The notes under the pieces were generated by a model. That model was not told the DNA's origin and searched no databases. It worked only from the letters and a program-made list of their open reading frames with translations. Positions 31,409 to 43,209 of a stretch of DNA of 64,000 bases are shown here, piece by piece; position 1 is the first letter of the stretch, and the number at the start of each line of letters is the position of its first letter. A program made the translations under genes and the position numbers. The stretch lies in the NCBI GenBank assembly GCA_030690405.1, contig JAUYGU010000078.1:3872-67871 (forward strand), given 5' to 3'. The DNA is from Dehalococcoidia bacterium (lineage in GTDB: Bacteria > Chloroflexota > Dehalococcoidia > SM23-28-2 > RBG-16-64-32).

Positions 31409-34400
31409 ATGGCTGGAAACGTGGGAGACTCAGCGCGGCTTCGGGAGCCCCAAGGCCTGTCTGGCGAGGGTTCGACCCGCAGTCTCTTCGAGCTTGCCGG
31501 GCTGATCAGCGGGGGCGCCGCCCTGGCTGTCATGCTCTGGTGGCTCAACGGGCCGCCGCAGATCCCTTCTGCTTCCCCTGACTGGGAGCGCATAAGCCGA
31601 ATCCTCACCGGATCGTACCTGCCCTACGAGGATGTTATCTACGTCGTGACGGGCATTGGGTGGTTGGCGCTGGGCTACCTAGCGCTGACCCTCGCCCTGC
31701 GCGTGGTCAGCCAGATGTTGACGCGGCTCACCGACGGAGCGGCCTGGAGCCGGGCGGCTCTCCGCCTGAGCGACATCGTCACCCTCCCTGTCGTCAGGCG
31801 CATCATGGACGGTGCCCTGGCCGGAACCATCGTCCTGGCGGTGTGGCTTCGCGGGGATTCCACGCCAGAGGCGCGGGCTTCCCCGGAGATGGTGTCTGCC
31901 GTGGCTGTGGCTGCCCAGCCTCGACCCACCTTGATGCACAGCATGGCAGGACCAGACCCGTGTGAGCCGGTGAATGCGGATGTTGGCGACGCCCTGTCCA
32001 GCGACTGCACTATCTCCTATACGGTCGTCCCGGGCGACAACCTGTGGGAGATCTCGCGCCGCTTCTACGGTGACGGCACGCAGTACATGGTGATCTTCCG
32101 TGCCAACGAAGGGCGCGTCATGACCACCGGCGAGGCCTTCACCGACCCGCGGTTGATTCGACCAAGATGGGCGCTGGCCGTGCCCCTGCCGGGATACAAC
32201 GTCTGGGACGCGGGCGCTCGCGTGATGTACAGGGTCCGGCCGGACGACTCGCTATGGCGCATCGCAGAGAGCCTTCTGGGCGACGGACTGCGCTGGACCG
32301 AGATCTGGGAGCTGAACCAGGGGCGCGACATGGGCGGCGGGCGGCGGTTCACCGACCCCAGCCTCATTCGGCCCGATTGGGTTCTGGAGCTCCCCATCGA
32401 GGTGACGCTGGGGAGCCGAAGACCCATCGCAGAACCGACGGAGACGGCCCTTGCCCCGACCCCCTCTCCCACCGTGGCACCGCCCGCGACGCCGGAACCG
32501 GAGGCCGAGGCCGCGCCGCATGTCGGGCCGACGGTCGTGCCTGTTCAGCAGCCGAGCGCAGATGGAGGTGGAGCGTGGGACTGGTCGCCCCCAGCGAGGC
32601 CGCCTGTCCTCGTCGCAGCCGCCGGCCTCGCTGCGGCGGGGGCAGTGGCGCTGGTGGTGCGACAACTGGTGCGACGCAACGGTAGGCCCGCCTTCAGGCC
32701 AGCGGGCGGGCAGGATCGAGGCAAGGCACCCGCCCGGGGCGACGTCGGCAGGGTAGTGCTGGCGGCGCGAGCGCTCGTGCGCGGGCTGGCCGAACTCGGA
32801 TTCGACGACCTGCGCTTGGTGCTGGCGCGGGAGTCAGAACGGTTCCTAGAGTTCACGCTGGAGTGCGCTCCGGGCGACGCCGAGGCGGTGGTGCGCAGCC
32901 GCTACGACCTGGGCCGACGGCTGACATGCGCCGTCGACGGTGAGGTCGCCAGCTCGACCCGGATTCGGTTGAAGCTGTCCAGGTTCCAGAGACTGGCTGG
33001 CCTGCTCGTGGACGACGGGACAGGAGAGGAGCCCCTGCTCCTCGTGCCCGTCGGGGCAGCGGAGAACGGCGTCCACTATCTGAACCTGGCCGCAGCGGAT
33101 AATGCGATCGTGATAGGCAGCCGGCACGAGGCCTGGAAGCTCCTCTCCGCCTGGCTGGCGAGCCTGGCTGCCGTATACCCTCCTGAGCACCTTGCCTTCC
33201 TGCCTGCGGGAGGCGCTGCCTCCCATCTGGGCCACGCCGCGTCCCTGCCCCACTTCGTGATGGTGGCTGGAGAGGCAGGGGAGCGCTCGGTGGAGGAGCT
33301 GGCGACCGAGCTGGAAGAGACTATCGTGGCGCGAGAGGCCGCCTCGTCAGGGAGGGAGCGCCGAGCGGCCATCGTGGGACTGGCAGCGCTATCCGAGGAG
33401 TGCAGGGCGGAGATCGAGCGCCTGGAGACCGTCCTCCGCCGAGGGCCAGAGCACGGGATCTCCGCCGTCTGTATCGCAGAGGAGGAGAACGAGGCGCAGC
33501 TGCTGGGTGTCTTCGGTGCGCGCCTGGTGTTCGGGGCGCTCGCTGAAGGATCGACCACGCTCGGAGCCGGACCGGGCGAGCTCGCCCTGTCGGTGGGGCG
33601 TGAGCCCCCTCTCATCCTGAAGGCGGTCGAGGTGCGCACCGAGGTCCTGCGACCCCTCACGCGCCGGGAAACCCGACCTGAACGCGAGGAGCCGCGCCCT
33701 GTCGTGCACGAAGAGACGCCCGCAGCGAAGGATGGCTGGGATGACGGCGAGCCAGAGCCTCAGGAGGTCGCGCCGGACGACGCTGAAGAGTTGCCCGACA
33801 GGAACCCGGCTACTGAGTCGTTCAGGGATGACGGGAAAGCGCCACCTGAGCCGGAGACCGCCGAGGCGCCGGACTCGGAAGCTGGCAGCGAGCGGGCGAG
33901 CCGACAGGCGGCGCTTCTGCTGGTGGAAGAAGACGCGCCGGCCGAAGAAGCGGCCAACCACAGTGGGCCCGTGGTTGCGGTCCGCTGCTTCGGCTCATTC
34001 GAGGTGGAGGCAGACGGCCAGGAGCTGACAGAGTGGAAGATCCAGAAGGCGCGGGAGCTGCTAGCCTACTTGATCGCTCATGGCGGGACACCAGTTCTGC
34101 GCGATGAGGTAGCGGAGGCGCTATGGCCGGACGGAGAGCCCGCCCAGGTGCAGCACATGCTCTCTAACGCGGCCTACTACCTGCGGCGGGCCTTGAAGAG
34201 TGCGGTGCCCAACTCCGACATTCAGGGGTTTGTGACCTCTGGCCAGCGCTACCACTTGCGGTCGGGGATGTTCCGGGTGGATGTGGACGCCTTCGACGCG
34301 CATCTCCGGCGGGCCGAGGCCCTGGAAGGCACAGAGGCGCTGGCCGAATACGAGCGGGCGCTGGAGCTCTACCGGGGTGACTTGCTGGGGAACGAGCCAT

Positions 34401-34729
34401 ACGAGTGGGCTGACGCCTACCGCCGGGAGTACCAGCGCCGGTTTCTCGCGGCCGCCCACAGGGCCGCCAAGGTGGCCCTGGACTGCCGCGACACCGGCAA
34501 AGCAATGGAGTTCTACCGCGCCATCCTCGCCCGCGACCCCATCGATGAGGAGGCAGCTCGAGGTCTCATGCGATGCTACGCTTGGCTCGGCGACGTGAAC
34601 GGTGCCCGCAAGGTGTACAAGGTCCTGGGGGAGTCGCTACGGCGTGAGTTGGAGGACGAGAAGGCCGAGCCGTTGCCGGAGACGACGGCGCTGTTCCAGC
34701 AGTTCGCGCGACAGCCTGAGGGGCGATAG
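31409..34729 (+). CDS. Membrane-tethered LysM/BTAD (SARP-like) transcriptional activator
   Basis: 1106 residues from ATG 31409 (AGGAGA before it). Membrane helices lie at about 27-47, 72-95, 133-149 and 398-420. Two LysM domains (about 205-260, TVVPGDNLWEISRRFYGDG; about 275-330, YRVRPDDSLWRIAESLLGDG) fall between the last two, so they should face outward. Residues 430-820 are of uncertain fold and acidic near the end. From about 854 comes a winged-helix domain (AVRCFGSFEVEADGQELTEW, KARELLAYLIAHGG, RDEVAEALWPDG), then a BTAD domain (DAHLRRAEALEG to DAYRREYQRRFLAAAHRAAK). This is a one-protein wall sensor and SARP-type activator, and the best candidate to bind the TTGGACT sites. As the ninth gene behind site C it would control itself. 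Confidence 0.88.
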   Translation: MAGNVGDSARLREPQGLSGEGSTRSLFELAGLISGGAALAVMLWWLNGPPQIPSASPDWERISRILTGSYLPYEDVIYVVTGIGWLALGYLALTLALRVVSQMLTRLTDGAAWSRAALRLSDIVTLPVVRRIMDGALAGTIVLAVWLRGDSTPEARASPEMVSAVAVAAQPRPTLMHSMAGPDPCEPVNADVGDALSSDCTISYTVVPGDNLWEISRRFYGDGTQYMVIFRANEGRVMTTGEAFTDPRLIRPRWALAVPLPGYNVWDAGARVMYRVRPDDSLWRIAESLLGDGLRWTEIWELNQGRDMGGGRRFTDPSLIRPDWVLELPIEVTLGSRRPIAEPTETALAPTPSPTVAPPATPEPEAEAAPHVGPTVVPVQQPSADGGGAWDWSPPARPPVLVAAAGLAAAGAVALVVRQLVRRNGRPAFRPAGGQDRGKAPARGDVGRVVLAARALVRGLAELGFDDLRLVLARESERFLEFTLECAPGDAEAVVRSRYDLGRRLTCAVDGEVASSTRIRLKLSRFQRLAGLLVDDGTGEEPLLLVPVGAAENGVHYLNLAAADNAIVIGSRHEAWKLLSAWLASLAAVYPPEHLAFLPAGGAASHLGHAASLPHFVMVAGEAGERSVEELATELEETIVAREAASSGRERRAAIVGLAALSEECRAEIERLETVLRRGPEHGISAVCIAEEENEAQLLGVFGARLVFGALAEGSTTLGAGPGELALSVGREPPLILKAVEVRTEVLRPLTRRETRPEREEPRPVVHEETPAAKDGWDDGEPEPQEVAPDDAEELPDRNPATESFRDDGKAPPEPETAEAPDSEAGSERASRQAALLLVEEDAPAEEAANHSGPVVAVRCFGSFEVEADGQELTEWKIQKARELLAYLIAHGGTPVLRDEVAEALWPDGEPAQVQHMLSNAAYYLRRALKSAVPNSDIQGFVTSGQRYHLRSGMFRVDVDAFDAHLRRAEALEGTEALAEYERALELYRGDLLGNEPYEWADAYRREYQRRFLAAAHRAAKVALDCRDTGKAMEFYRAILARDPIDEEAARGLMRCYAWLGDVNGARKVYKVLGESLRRELEDEKAEPLPETTALFQQFARQPEGR

Positions 34730-36283
<1,554 letters not shown>

Positions 36284-36375
36284 GTCACCCAGGGAGATAG
36301 CCCCGTCGTCAGCTGAAAGAAGTCGAATCATACAGCACCCAACGGTCGGTTCGGTTCGATCGAAAGGAGTTCGTA

Positions 36376-37089
36376 ATGGCACTCAAGCTTCGGGTAGTCG
36401 GCGTGGCCGCCGCAATGGCACTGTTGTTGCTCTTGGGGAGTCCGCCGGCTTACGCCCAACCCCTCTGCAACGGTCTCGACGCGACAGTTGTCGGAACGTC
36501 CGGTGCTGACATCCTCACCGGGACCTCCGGCCCCGACGTGATCCACGGCCTCGGGGGTGACGACACCATCGACGGCCTCGGCGGGGACGATGTTATCTGC
36601 GGTGGCACCGGCGCGGACACTCTGACCGGCGGCGCGGGCAACGACTGGCTGGGCGGCGGCGGTGGCGACGATGTTGTGAGCGGCGACGACGGTAACGACA
36701 CCGTTAACGGCGGTGACGGCGCGGACACGCTGAACGGTGGCCTGGGTGGAGACACGCTGAACGGCAGCGTCGGCAACGACACCCTGAACGGTGGTGACGG
36801 CAACGACAAGCTGAACGGCGGTGACGGCAACGATGAGCTGAACGGCAATGCCGGGCAGGACACGCTCAATGGTAGCTCGGGAGACGACGAATTGGACGGA
36901 GGGGACGGCCAGGACACCCTAAACGGTGGGGACGGAAACGACACGCTACTGGGCGAATCGAACCAGGACATTCTGAACGGCGCCTCCGGTGATGACACGC
37001 TCAACGGAGGGGCAGGAACAGACCTCTGTAACGGCGGCCCAGGGACCGATTCCGGGACGGCGTGCGAATTCTCGACAGGGATACCGTGA
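36376..37089 (+). CDS. Secreted RTX (haemolysin-type calcium repeat) protein 1
   Basis: 237 residues. Signal peptide (VVGVAAAMALLLLLGSPPAYA), then almost only tandem nonapeptides of the type GGDGNDTLN, forming a calcium-binding beta roll, and a short Cys-containing end. SD AAAGGAG. Typical RTX proteins leave by a type I system with a C-terminal signal; this one has a Sec signal, and no type I system is in the window. First of three paralogues. Confidence 0.85.
   Translation: MALKLRVVGVAAAMALLLLLGSPPAYAQPLCNGLDATVVGTSGADILTGTSGPDVIHGLGGDDTIDGLGGDDVICGGTGADTLTGGAGNDWLGGGGGDDVVSGDDGNDTVNGGDGADTLNGGLGGDTLNGSVGNDTLNGGDGNDKLNGGDGNDELNGNAGQDTLNGSSGDDELDGGDGQDTLNGGDGNDTLLGESNQDILNGASGDDTLNGGAGTDLCNGGPGTDSGTACEFSTGIP
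36519..37030 (+). repeat. 27-bp tandem repeats encoding RTX nonapeptides (protein 1)
   Basis: Repeated units such as GGTGACGGCAACGACA, each giving G-G-x-G-x-D-x-L-N. Copies vary at third positions. Confidence 0.8.
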
Positions 37090-37157
37090 GAGTCGCCAAA
37101 ATTTCAAAATCTCCCCCCAAAGGGGCTTGACAACCGGGGGGCGCAGGAGTAGGGCTC

Positions 37158-39047
37158 ATGCGACTTTATGGCAAGCAGCCCCACGGGAGGTGCGATCATG
37201 ATCATGCGGCGGCCCTGGCTACTCTGGCCTCAGCCTTGCTTGGCCTGCTGGCGGCGGCCCTGTTCCTCTTCTCCGCCAGCGCCGACCCCGGTATCACCAC
37301 CAGGGTGAGCGTGGCCAATGACGGGAGCGAGGGCAACGCAGGCAGTTTGTTTCCCGCCGTCACCGCGGACGGCCGCTCCGTCGCCTTCCACTCCTTGGCC
37401 TCCAACCTGGTCGTGGGGGACACCAACGGCTTCGCGGATGTCTTCGTCCGCGACCGCGAGACCGGGGTGAGTGAACGCGTGAGCGTCGCCTCCGATGGGA
37501 CAGAGGGCGACAACACCAGCGCGTTTCCCTCGATCAGCGATGACGGGCGGTACGTTGCTTTCCATTCCCTGGCCTGCAACCTAGGCCCTGGCGACGGCTG
37601 TTTTATTCCACTTGAGGATGTCTTCGTGCACGACCGCCAGACCGGCGCAACGGTTGGCGTCAGCGTTAATCTCTCGGGCAACATGGCCAACTCCTTCAGC
37701 CTCTTCCCCGCCATCACCGATAGTGGCCGCTTCGTCGCTTTCGAGTCCAACGCCACCAACCTGGTGACGGGGGACACCAACGGCTCCGGCGACGTCTTCG
37801 TCCACGACCGCCAGACCGGCGCCACCACAAGGGTCAGTGTGGACAGCGCCGGCAACCAGGGGACGAGTGGCGGCCTGCGCCCCTCTCTCAGCCAGCCTGA
37901 TGGTCGCTACGTCGCCTTCTTCTCCCTCTCCTCCAACCTAGCGGTTGGGGATACCAACCTCGACTTCGATGTCTTCGTGCACGACCGTGATACCGACGCC
38001 GACGGCGTCTTCGACGAGGCGGGTGCGATAGCCACCACCAGGGTGAGCGTGGACAGCTTCGGCGTCCAGGGGAACGACCTCAGCGCTAACCCTTCAGTCA
38101 GCGGCGACGGCCGCTACGTCGCCTTCGACTCTGACGCCTCGAATCTGGTGGCCGGTGACACCAACGGTGTCGCGGACGTCTTCATGCACGACCGGCTGGG
38201 GAGCCCCTGCGCCGGGCTTGTCCCCACCATCGTCGGTACTGCCGGCCCCGACGTCCTCACCGGCACTGCCGGCCCGGACGTGATCCACGGCCTAGCCGGC
38301 AACGACACCATCGACGGCCTGGGCAGCAAGGACATCATCTGCGGCGGCTCCGGCAACGATACCCTCAACGGCGGCGACGGCAACGACCGGCTGCTGGGCC
38401 AGGGCGGCAAGGACACCCTCAACGGCGGCAACGGCAACGACACCCTGAACGGTGGCGATGGCAATGACCGGTTGAATGGCCAGGGCGGCAGCGACACCCT
38501 CAACGGCGGTAACGGCAACGACGTCCTCAGCGGCGGCCCTGGCAACGACACTATGAACGGCGGCGCCAACGCCGACACCGTTACCTTCGCCTCGGCCAGC
38601 GCCGGCGTTACGGCCAACCTTAACACCGGCACCGCCACCGGTGAAGGGACCGATACCCTGGTGCTCGGCACCATCGAGAGGCTCACCGGCTCTAGCTTCA
38701 ACGATACCCTGACCGGGAGCACGGGAGGGAATATCATCAACGGCGGCGGTGGCAGCGACACCCTCAACGGCTTGGCTGGCAACGACACCCTCAACGGAGG
38801 GGACGGCGACGACGCGCTGAACGGGAACGCGGGCCAGGACACTCTCAACGGCAGCACCGGGGCCGACACGCTGAACGGGGGCGATGGCGAGGATACCCTC
38901 AATGGCGGCCTCGGCAATGACACGCTCAACGGTGGCGCTGGCGACGACGTCATGAACGGTGGCGCCGACACCGACACCTGTGACGGCGGCCCGCACATCG
39001 CGGGCGACACGGCAGTGAACTGCGAGACGGTGGTCGGCGTCCCCTGA
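37158..39047 (+). CDS. Secreted beta-propeller protein with C-terminal RTX repeats (RTX protein 2)
   Basis: 629 residues. A signal-like helix ([24 protein letters not shown]) is preceded by a His-rich head. Five TolB/PD40-like units follow (each like [32 protein letters not shown]), then from about residue 350 RTX nonapeptides, interrupted by [23 protein letters not shown], a serralysin-type C-repeat unit. SD AGGAG is eight bases before ATG 37158. A propeller fused to a calcium roll suggests an adhesin or polymer-binding surface protein. Confidence 0.82.
   Translation: MRLYGKQPHGRCDHDHAAALATLASALLGLLAAALFLFSASADPGITTRVSVANDGSEGNAGSLFPAVTADGRSVAFHSLASNLVVGDTNGFADVFVRDRETGVSERVSVASDGTEGDNTSAFPSISDDGRYVAFHSLACNLGPGDGCFIPLEDVFVHDRQTGATVGVSVNLSGNMANSFSLFPAITDSGRFVAFESNATNLVTGDTNGSGDVFVHDRQTGATTRVSVDSAGNQGTSGGLRPSLSQPDGRYVAFFSLSSNLAVGDTNLDFDVFVHDRDTDADGVFDEAGAIATTRVSVDSFGVQGNDLSANPSVSGDGRYVAFDSDASNLVAGDTNGVADVFMHDRLGSPCAGLVPTIVGTAGPDVLTGTAGPDVIHGLAGNDTIDGLGSKDIICGGSGNDTLNGGDGNDRLLGQGGKDTLNGGNGNDTLNGGDGNDRLNGQGGSDTLNGGNGNDVLSGGPGNDTMNGGANADTVTFASASAGVTANLNTGTATGEGTDTLVLGTIERLTGSSFNDTLTGSTGGNIINGGGGSDTLNGLAGNDTLNGGDGDDALNGNAGQDTLNGSTGADTLNGGDGEDTLNGGLGNDTLNGGAGDDVMNGGADTDTCDGGPHIAGDTAVNCETVVGVP
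38244..39000 (+). repeat. RTX-encoding tandem repeats (protein 2)
   Basis: Two blocks of 27-bp units, with a unique stretch at about 38580-38740 between them. Confidence 0.8.
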
Positions 39048-39090
39048 GCCGGACGCTTGAGGACGGAGAGGGCGTCTCAAGGAGGACAGA

Positions 39091-39909
39091 ATGACAGGCA
39101 AGAGGAGAATAAGTGCGGCTGTCATAGCCGCCTTAGCTGCAGCAGTCGTGTTGCTCATGACGGCCGTTTCGTCAGTCCACGCGGCACCACTCTGTCACGG
39201 GCTCGCCGTCACCATCGTCGGTACCTCGGGCGCTGATGCCCTCACCGGCACGGCGGGAGCCGACGTGATCCACGGCCTCGGCGGCGACGACACCATCGAC
39301 GGCCTTGGCGGCGACGACGTGATCTGCGGTGGCGGCGGCAACGATACTCTCAACGGTAACGAAGGGAACGACACCGTTAGTGGTGGTGCCGGTGACGACA
39401 CCGTGGGTGGTAACGAGGGAAATGACACGGTAAACGGCGGAGCAGGCAACGATGACCTAGATGGTGGTCCAGGTGGGGATACGCTGAATGGTTCAGACGG
39501 TGCCGATACACTGGACGGAGGGCCCGGGAATGATCTCCTCAATGGTGGGATTGGTGACGACAATCTCAACGGCGGCCCTGACAATGACACACTGAACGGA
39601 AGCGACGGCAACGATACGGTCGAGGGAGGGCCCGGCGATGATGTGGTCAGGGGCGGCCTGGGAAATGACACGCTCTACGGCGGGAGTCAGGACGACACGC
39701 TCCAGGCCAGCGACGGCAACGACATGCTGGATGGCGGCTCCGGGACCGATACCGTGAACGGCGGCCTTGGCGACGACGTGCTGAACGGCGCCGCTGGTAG
39801 CGACACGCTTAATGGAGGCGCTGGTGACGACAGTCTGGACGGAGGACCCAACTCCGACGTCTGCAACGGCGGCCCAGGCGTAGACACGGAGGTCAACTGC
39901 GAGAGCTGA
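39091..39909 (+). CDS. Secreted RTX protein 3
   Basis: 272 residues. Signal peptide (SAAVIAALAAAVVLLMTAVSSVHA), the same start of the mature part as protein 1 (APLCHGLAVTIVGTSGADALTG) and about 22 RTX nonapeptides, ending VDTEVNCES. SD AAGGAGG. The shared N- and C-terminal ends (PLCxGL and CNGGPG) show that the three genes arose by duplication. Confidence 0.85.
   Translation: MTGKRRISAAVIAALAAAVVLLMTAVSSVHAAPLCHGLAVTIVGTSGADALTGTAGADVIHGLGGDDTIDGLGGDDVICGGGGNDTLNGNEGNDTVSGGAGDDTVGGNEGNDTVNGGAGNDDLDGGPGGDTLNGSDGADTLDGGPGNDLLNGGIGDDNLNGGPDNDTLNGSDGNDTVEGGPGDDVVRGGLGNDTLYGGSQDDTLQASDGNDMLDGGSGTDTVNGGLGDDVLNGAAGSDTLNGGAGDDSLDGGPNSDVCNGGPGVDTEVNCES
39217..39880 (+). repeat. RTX-encoding tandem repeats (protein 3)
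   Basis: 27-bp units with frequent GGCAACGAT or GGTGACGAC cores, more diverged from each other than those of protein 1. Confidence 0.75.
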
Positions 39910-40052
39910 CGGGTCGCGTTCGCTTGTGTGTTGACGCGGTACGAGAGATACGTGCGTTTAGCTTGCTCTGATCGCAGCGCCCCGTCAGCCTCTTTACCGT
40001 GGGCCATTCACACGGATCTGGGTCTGACTGGCCGTCGGACCGCAGGCCCCCT

Positions 40053-42050
40053 ATGATCGGAACGATCAAGAATCGGACCTCTCTGGTTCTCCTGACCCTC
40101 GCCATCTCGCTTGCAGTTCTGACTGCGCTTCCCCTTATGTCCTTGCCAGGCCTTGCCCGCCCCAAGACTCGCGATCACCGAAACGCCGCCCAGCCCGACT
40201 TCGGATCGATAGATAGCGCTCCGCCTGGGTTCGCCGTGCAGAGGTCGGCTTGGGTGGCACCGGCGTTCCTGGCGACCTTCGCAGCGGTGTCCGCGATGGC
40301 ACTACTGGCGTTGCCGGAACTCGAATCGGCGTACGGCTGGATACTGAAGGGAATCACCGGTATCCAGGCTAGGACGGTTTCGGAGCCGGTCTCTCTCAGG
40401 TTTCGGCCGTTCTTCGGCGCCTTCTCGTTGACCTTCTGGATGTTCGCGGCCGGTGGAATCCGCGAGAGGCTCCGGTTGTTCGGCTTCATGCTCGGGGGAT
40501 ATGTGGCCGCGAGTCTCGCGTCGGACTTTACCATGCTCCTGATCCGGGATGGGGGCGGACCTGGCCCCTTCTCCGTCCTCGGCAACATAGTGTCGGGGTT
40601 TGCCTGCCTGGCAGCTCTGATCGCAGCGATCCTTGCATCGATTCGCCTTCCGGCCGGAGTCCACATTCCCACCAGGTTGCGGCGATCGCCCCGATACACG
40701 GTGTCCCTGGGGATCAGCATCGTATGTGCCGTCGTGGTGGTTGCCATCATTTTTCTCTTCGCAGAGGGATACGTGAACTTTCTGCGCGACACCGCAATAC
40801 TCGGTGGCTTGGGGCCGGGCATTCTCCTGTTCAATCCCATCCTGTGGATGATACTGGCGGTGCTGGCACTGGTCACGAAACAGAGGAGGCCCGTGGCCGT
40901 CCCCTCCGTGTCAGTGGCGTTCCTGATCCCGGCCTACAACGAGGTGGAGGCGATCGGCGACTGCATACGAAGCCTCGATGCGGCGGCGAACTGTTCCGTC
41001 CCCTGCCGGATATATGTCGTTGATAACGGATCCACGGACGGGACCGGGGCTGTTGCCATGGACGAACTGCGGCGTTGTCAGGCATCGAAGGGAGAGGTGC
41101 TGAGCTGCGGGCAGATTGGCAAGGCGGCTGCGCTAAACCTTGGCCTCGATTGCATCGAGGAGGACATTGTGGTCCGCGTGGATGCAGACACGGTCGTCCT
41201 GCCCTCGCTCCTTCAGAAGCTGCTGCCACACTTTTCCGATCCAGATGTGGGGGGCGCTGGTGGCCTGCCGCTACCCCGCGATGAGTCTTTCCTGCTGGCT
41301 AAGATGCGTGCCATCGAGGTGTACTACAACATCGGTTTCCTCCGTGTCGCCCAGGGCGCGATAGACGCAGTGATGGTGATACCTGGCATCCTCTCGGCGT
41401 ATCGCCGCAGCTTGTTGATCGAGGTCGGGGGCTTTGCCGAAGGGCTCAACGGCGAGGATACCGATATGACCGTCCGGATCGGGCGACTCGGCTATCGGAT
41501 CGTTGCGGATCCTTCGATTCATGTCTTTTCGGAGGTCCCACGCACGCTTGGACATCTGCGCGAGCAGCGGTTGAGGTGGACCCGCGGGTTCGTCAACGTC
41601 ATCTCGCGCAACAAGTCTGCAATATGGACTCGCCAGGGAACACGAGGCGTCTGGACGCTTCCCTATGCGTTCTTCAACGCCTTCCGCAGAGTGATCGTAG
41701 TGCCCGTTATGGTGTACGCGGCGGCGGTTGCGCTCGTCGATCCATCGGCACTTTTTCTGCGCGATGGGGCAGCCGTCGCCGCGATGCTAGTCGGGCCGGC
41801 GCTGCCTTTGACTCTCGGTGTCCTGCTCGCTTATCGGAGACCTGATCTCGTCCCGTTCATCCCGGCGTATCTCTTCCTGAGGTTGATCCGGGCCTACCTG
41901 AGTCTCGAGATGATGCTCACGCTTCCCCTGAGGACAGCGAGGGAACCTCGCGCGGTAAGAACGGCGGTAGTTGCTGTCCAAGGGGGAGTCGTGCCGGCGG
42001 GCGCTGTCGAGGATGGCGACGGACATCGCGGCGGCGCTGCGCGCATGTGA
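40053..42050 (+). CDS. Membrane glycosyltransferase, family 2
   Basis: 665 residues from ATG 40053; no SD is obvious, so the start is uncertain. The first 270 residues hold about six hydrophobic segments. A GT-A domain follows: FLIPAYNEVEAIGDCIRSLD, the DxD in VVRVDADTVVLP, acceptor motif NGEDTDMTVRIGRLGYRI and the QxxRW-like EQRLRWTRGF. Then come C-terminal membrane helices. Processive family 2 enzymes with this layout polymerise and export polysaccharide. With the SqdB-like enzyme it suggests a surface glycan. Confidence 0.85.
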   Translation: MIGTIKNRTSLVLLTLAISLAVLTALPLMSLPGLARPKTRDHRNAAQPDFGSIDSAPPGFAVQRSAWVAPAFLATFAAVSAMALLALPELESAYGWILKGITGIQARTVSEPVSLRFRPFFGAFSLTFWMFAAGGIRERLRLFGFMLGGYVAASLASDFTMLLIRDGGGPGPFSVLGNIVSGFACLAALIAAILASIRLPAGVHIPTRLRRSPRYTVSLGISIVCAVVVVAIIFLFAEGYVNFLRDTAILGGLGPGILLFNPILWMILAVLALVTKQRRPVAVPSVSVAFLIPAYNEVEAIGDCIRSLDAAANCSVPCRIYVVDNGSTDGTGAVAMDELRRCQASKGEVLSCGQIGKAAALNLGLDCIEEDIVVRVDADTVVLPSLLQKLLPHFSDPDVGGAGGLPLPRDESFLLAKMRAIEVYYNIGFLRVAQGAIDAVMVIPGILSAYRRSLLIEVGGFAEGLNGEDTDMTVRIGRLGYRIVADPSIHVFSEVPRTLGHLREQRLRWTRGFVNVISRNKSAIWTRQGTRGVWTLPYAFFNAFRRVIVVPVMVYAAAVALVDPSALFLRDGAAVAAMLVGPALPLTLGVLLAYRRPDLVPFIPAYLFLRLIRAYLSLEMMLTLPLRTAREPRAVRTAVVAVQGGVVPAGAVEDGDGHRGGAARM

Positions 42051-42096
42051 CGCGCCGGGAGCAAATGCGAGGGTGGCTCGCGAGGGCCCCAAGAGA

Positions 42097-43209
42097 CTAG
42101 CGCCCTAGCCGCTGCAGGAACTCGACGGCCGCGTCCGCATGCTTGGGGGACCACCACATTAGCAGGCCACCCAATCCACGGGATTGGGCAGCCTCGGAGC
42201 ACCGGAGCGCCTGCTGCACAGTGACGCCGTTCGGGGCATCTGGGTCAATGGTGACCTGCGGGAGCCAGCTCCCAGGCGCTCCGAACCCCTGATATTGGGA
42301 GACAAGCTTGTCCAGAGCCGTGGCGAAGACATCGGCACCTTTCTTGCAGTAGGTCTGAGTCTGGATGAACATCCGGTCAGCATGACGCCCCAGCATCGCA
42401 TAGTCCCAGCCGTACCGCTGGAGGTCCGGGTGCATGATGGGCCTGCCCGTGGGTTTTCCTATGAGCCGAAGACCGTGGGCATGGGTTGCCTCCGCGGCCT
42501 TGTCGAAGTTGGCGATTGTGCCACCAAAGTCCCATGTGAACTCCGGCTCCTTCGGGAAGTTCGGCTCGTAAATGTACACGACAGCCTCAATGGGACTCTG
42601 GCCACCTTCTGACAGCGCTGAAATATTGGTGAGGCCGGTAGTGCCCGCAACAATGAGCGCATCTGGGTACTGCGCCTTGAGGCGCGTCGCGGAGCGGTTC
42701 AGCCAGTCGATGTCGATGGGGCGGAAATTCCCGGATATGAGAAGAAAGATATCACCGGGCCGCATGTACGGCCCGAGCGCCGTTCGGACCACCTCCAGTC
42801 CCTGATTGTTATAGATAGGAACGACGACGACAAAGCTGCTTGGGTCGGCGCTAGGAGAGGGTTGAAGCGTAGTCGGGAGCGTCGGCGTTGGCGTGGCTGG
42901 AGCTGTAGGGGTAGGTGTGGGAGTAGGCGTGAGTGTCGGTGCTGGCTTGGCTGTAGGTGGGTGCGTCGCAGTAGGCACAAGCAAGCCCATAACTTGACAT
43001 TCGAGCCGCACAGCATGGGGGGCATCCACTCCGCCGTCGCAGCGCATGTCCCTCGCCGTGGGGCTGGGCCATAGGGTGCCAATTGGTGTCGCGGCCCCTG
43101 ACGTGGGTGTGGCGCTCGAGTGCGGACTAAACGCGAAGGCGGCCACCGTGACAACGATAGCAGTCGCCAACAGCGACGCGGCAATCCGTATAATACCGCC
43201 CTTGTTCAC
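42097..43209 (-). CDS. Membrane-anchored or secreted protein with Thr/Pro linker
   Basis: 370 residues. N-terminal helix (IIRIAASLLATAIVVTVAAFAF), a linker of TPTP-type repeats at about 88-120, then a domain of about 230 residues beginning SSFVVVVPIYNNQGLEVV with alternating strands and helices (DALIVAGTTGLTNISALS, AVVYIYEPNFPKEPEFTW, YAMLGRHADRMFIQTQTYC, GLGGLLMWWSP). The pattern suggests a TIM barrel, perhaps a glycan-active enzyme; no family can be named. It converges on the glycosyltransferase gene. Confidence 0.65.
   Translation of the reverse strand: MNKGGIIRIAASLLATAIVVTVAAFAFSPHSSATPTSGAATPIGTLWPSPTARDMRCDGGVDAPHAVRLECQVMGLLVPTATHPPTAKPAPTLTPTPTPTPTAPATPTPTLPTTLQPSPSADPSSFVVVVPIYNNQGLEVVRTALGPYMRPGDIFLLISGNFRPIDIDWLNRSATRLKAQYPDALIVAGTTGLTNISALSEGGQSPIEAVVYIYEPNFPKEPEFTWDFGGTIANFDKAAEATHAHGLRLIGKPTGRPIMHPDLQRYGWDYAMLGRHADRMFIQTQTYCKKGADVFATALDKLVSQYQGFGAPGSWLPQVTIDPDAPNGVTVQQALRCSEAAQSRGLGGLLMWWSPKHADAAVEFLQRLGR

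Noticed and set aside
37127..37155. Promoter TTGACA-17-TAGGGC before the propeller gene
   Set aside because: The putative -10 overlaps the SD and lies three bases from the start codon, which has a normal SD, so it is probably chance.
36519..39880. CRISPR array
   Set aside because: The regular repeats are 27-bp coding units without spacers and translate to RTX nonapeptides.
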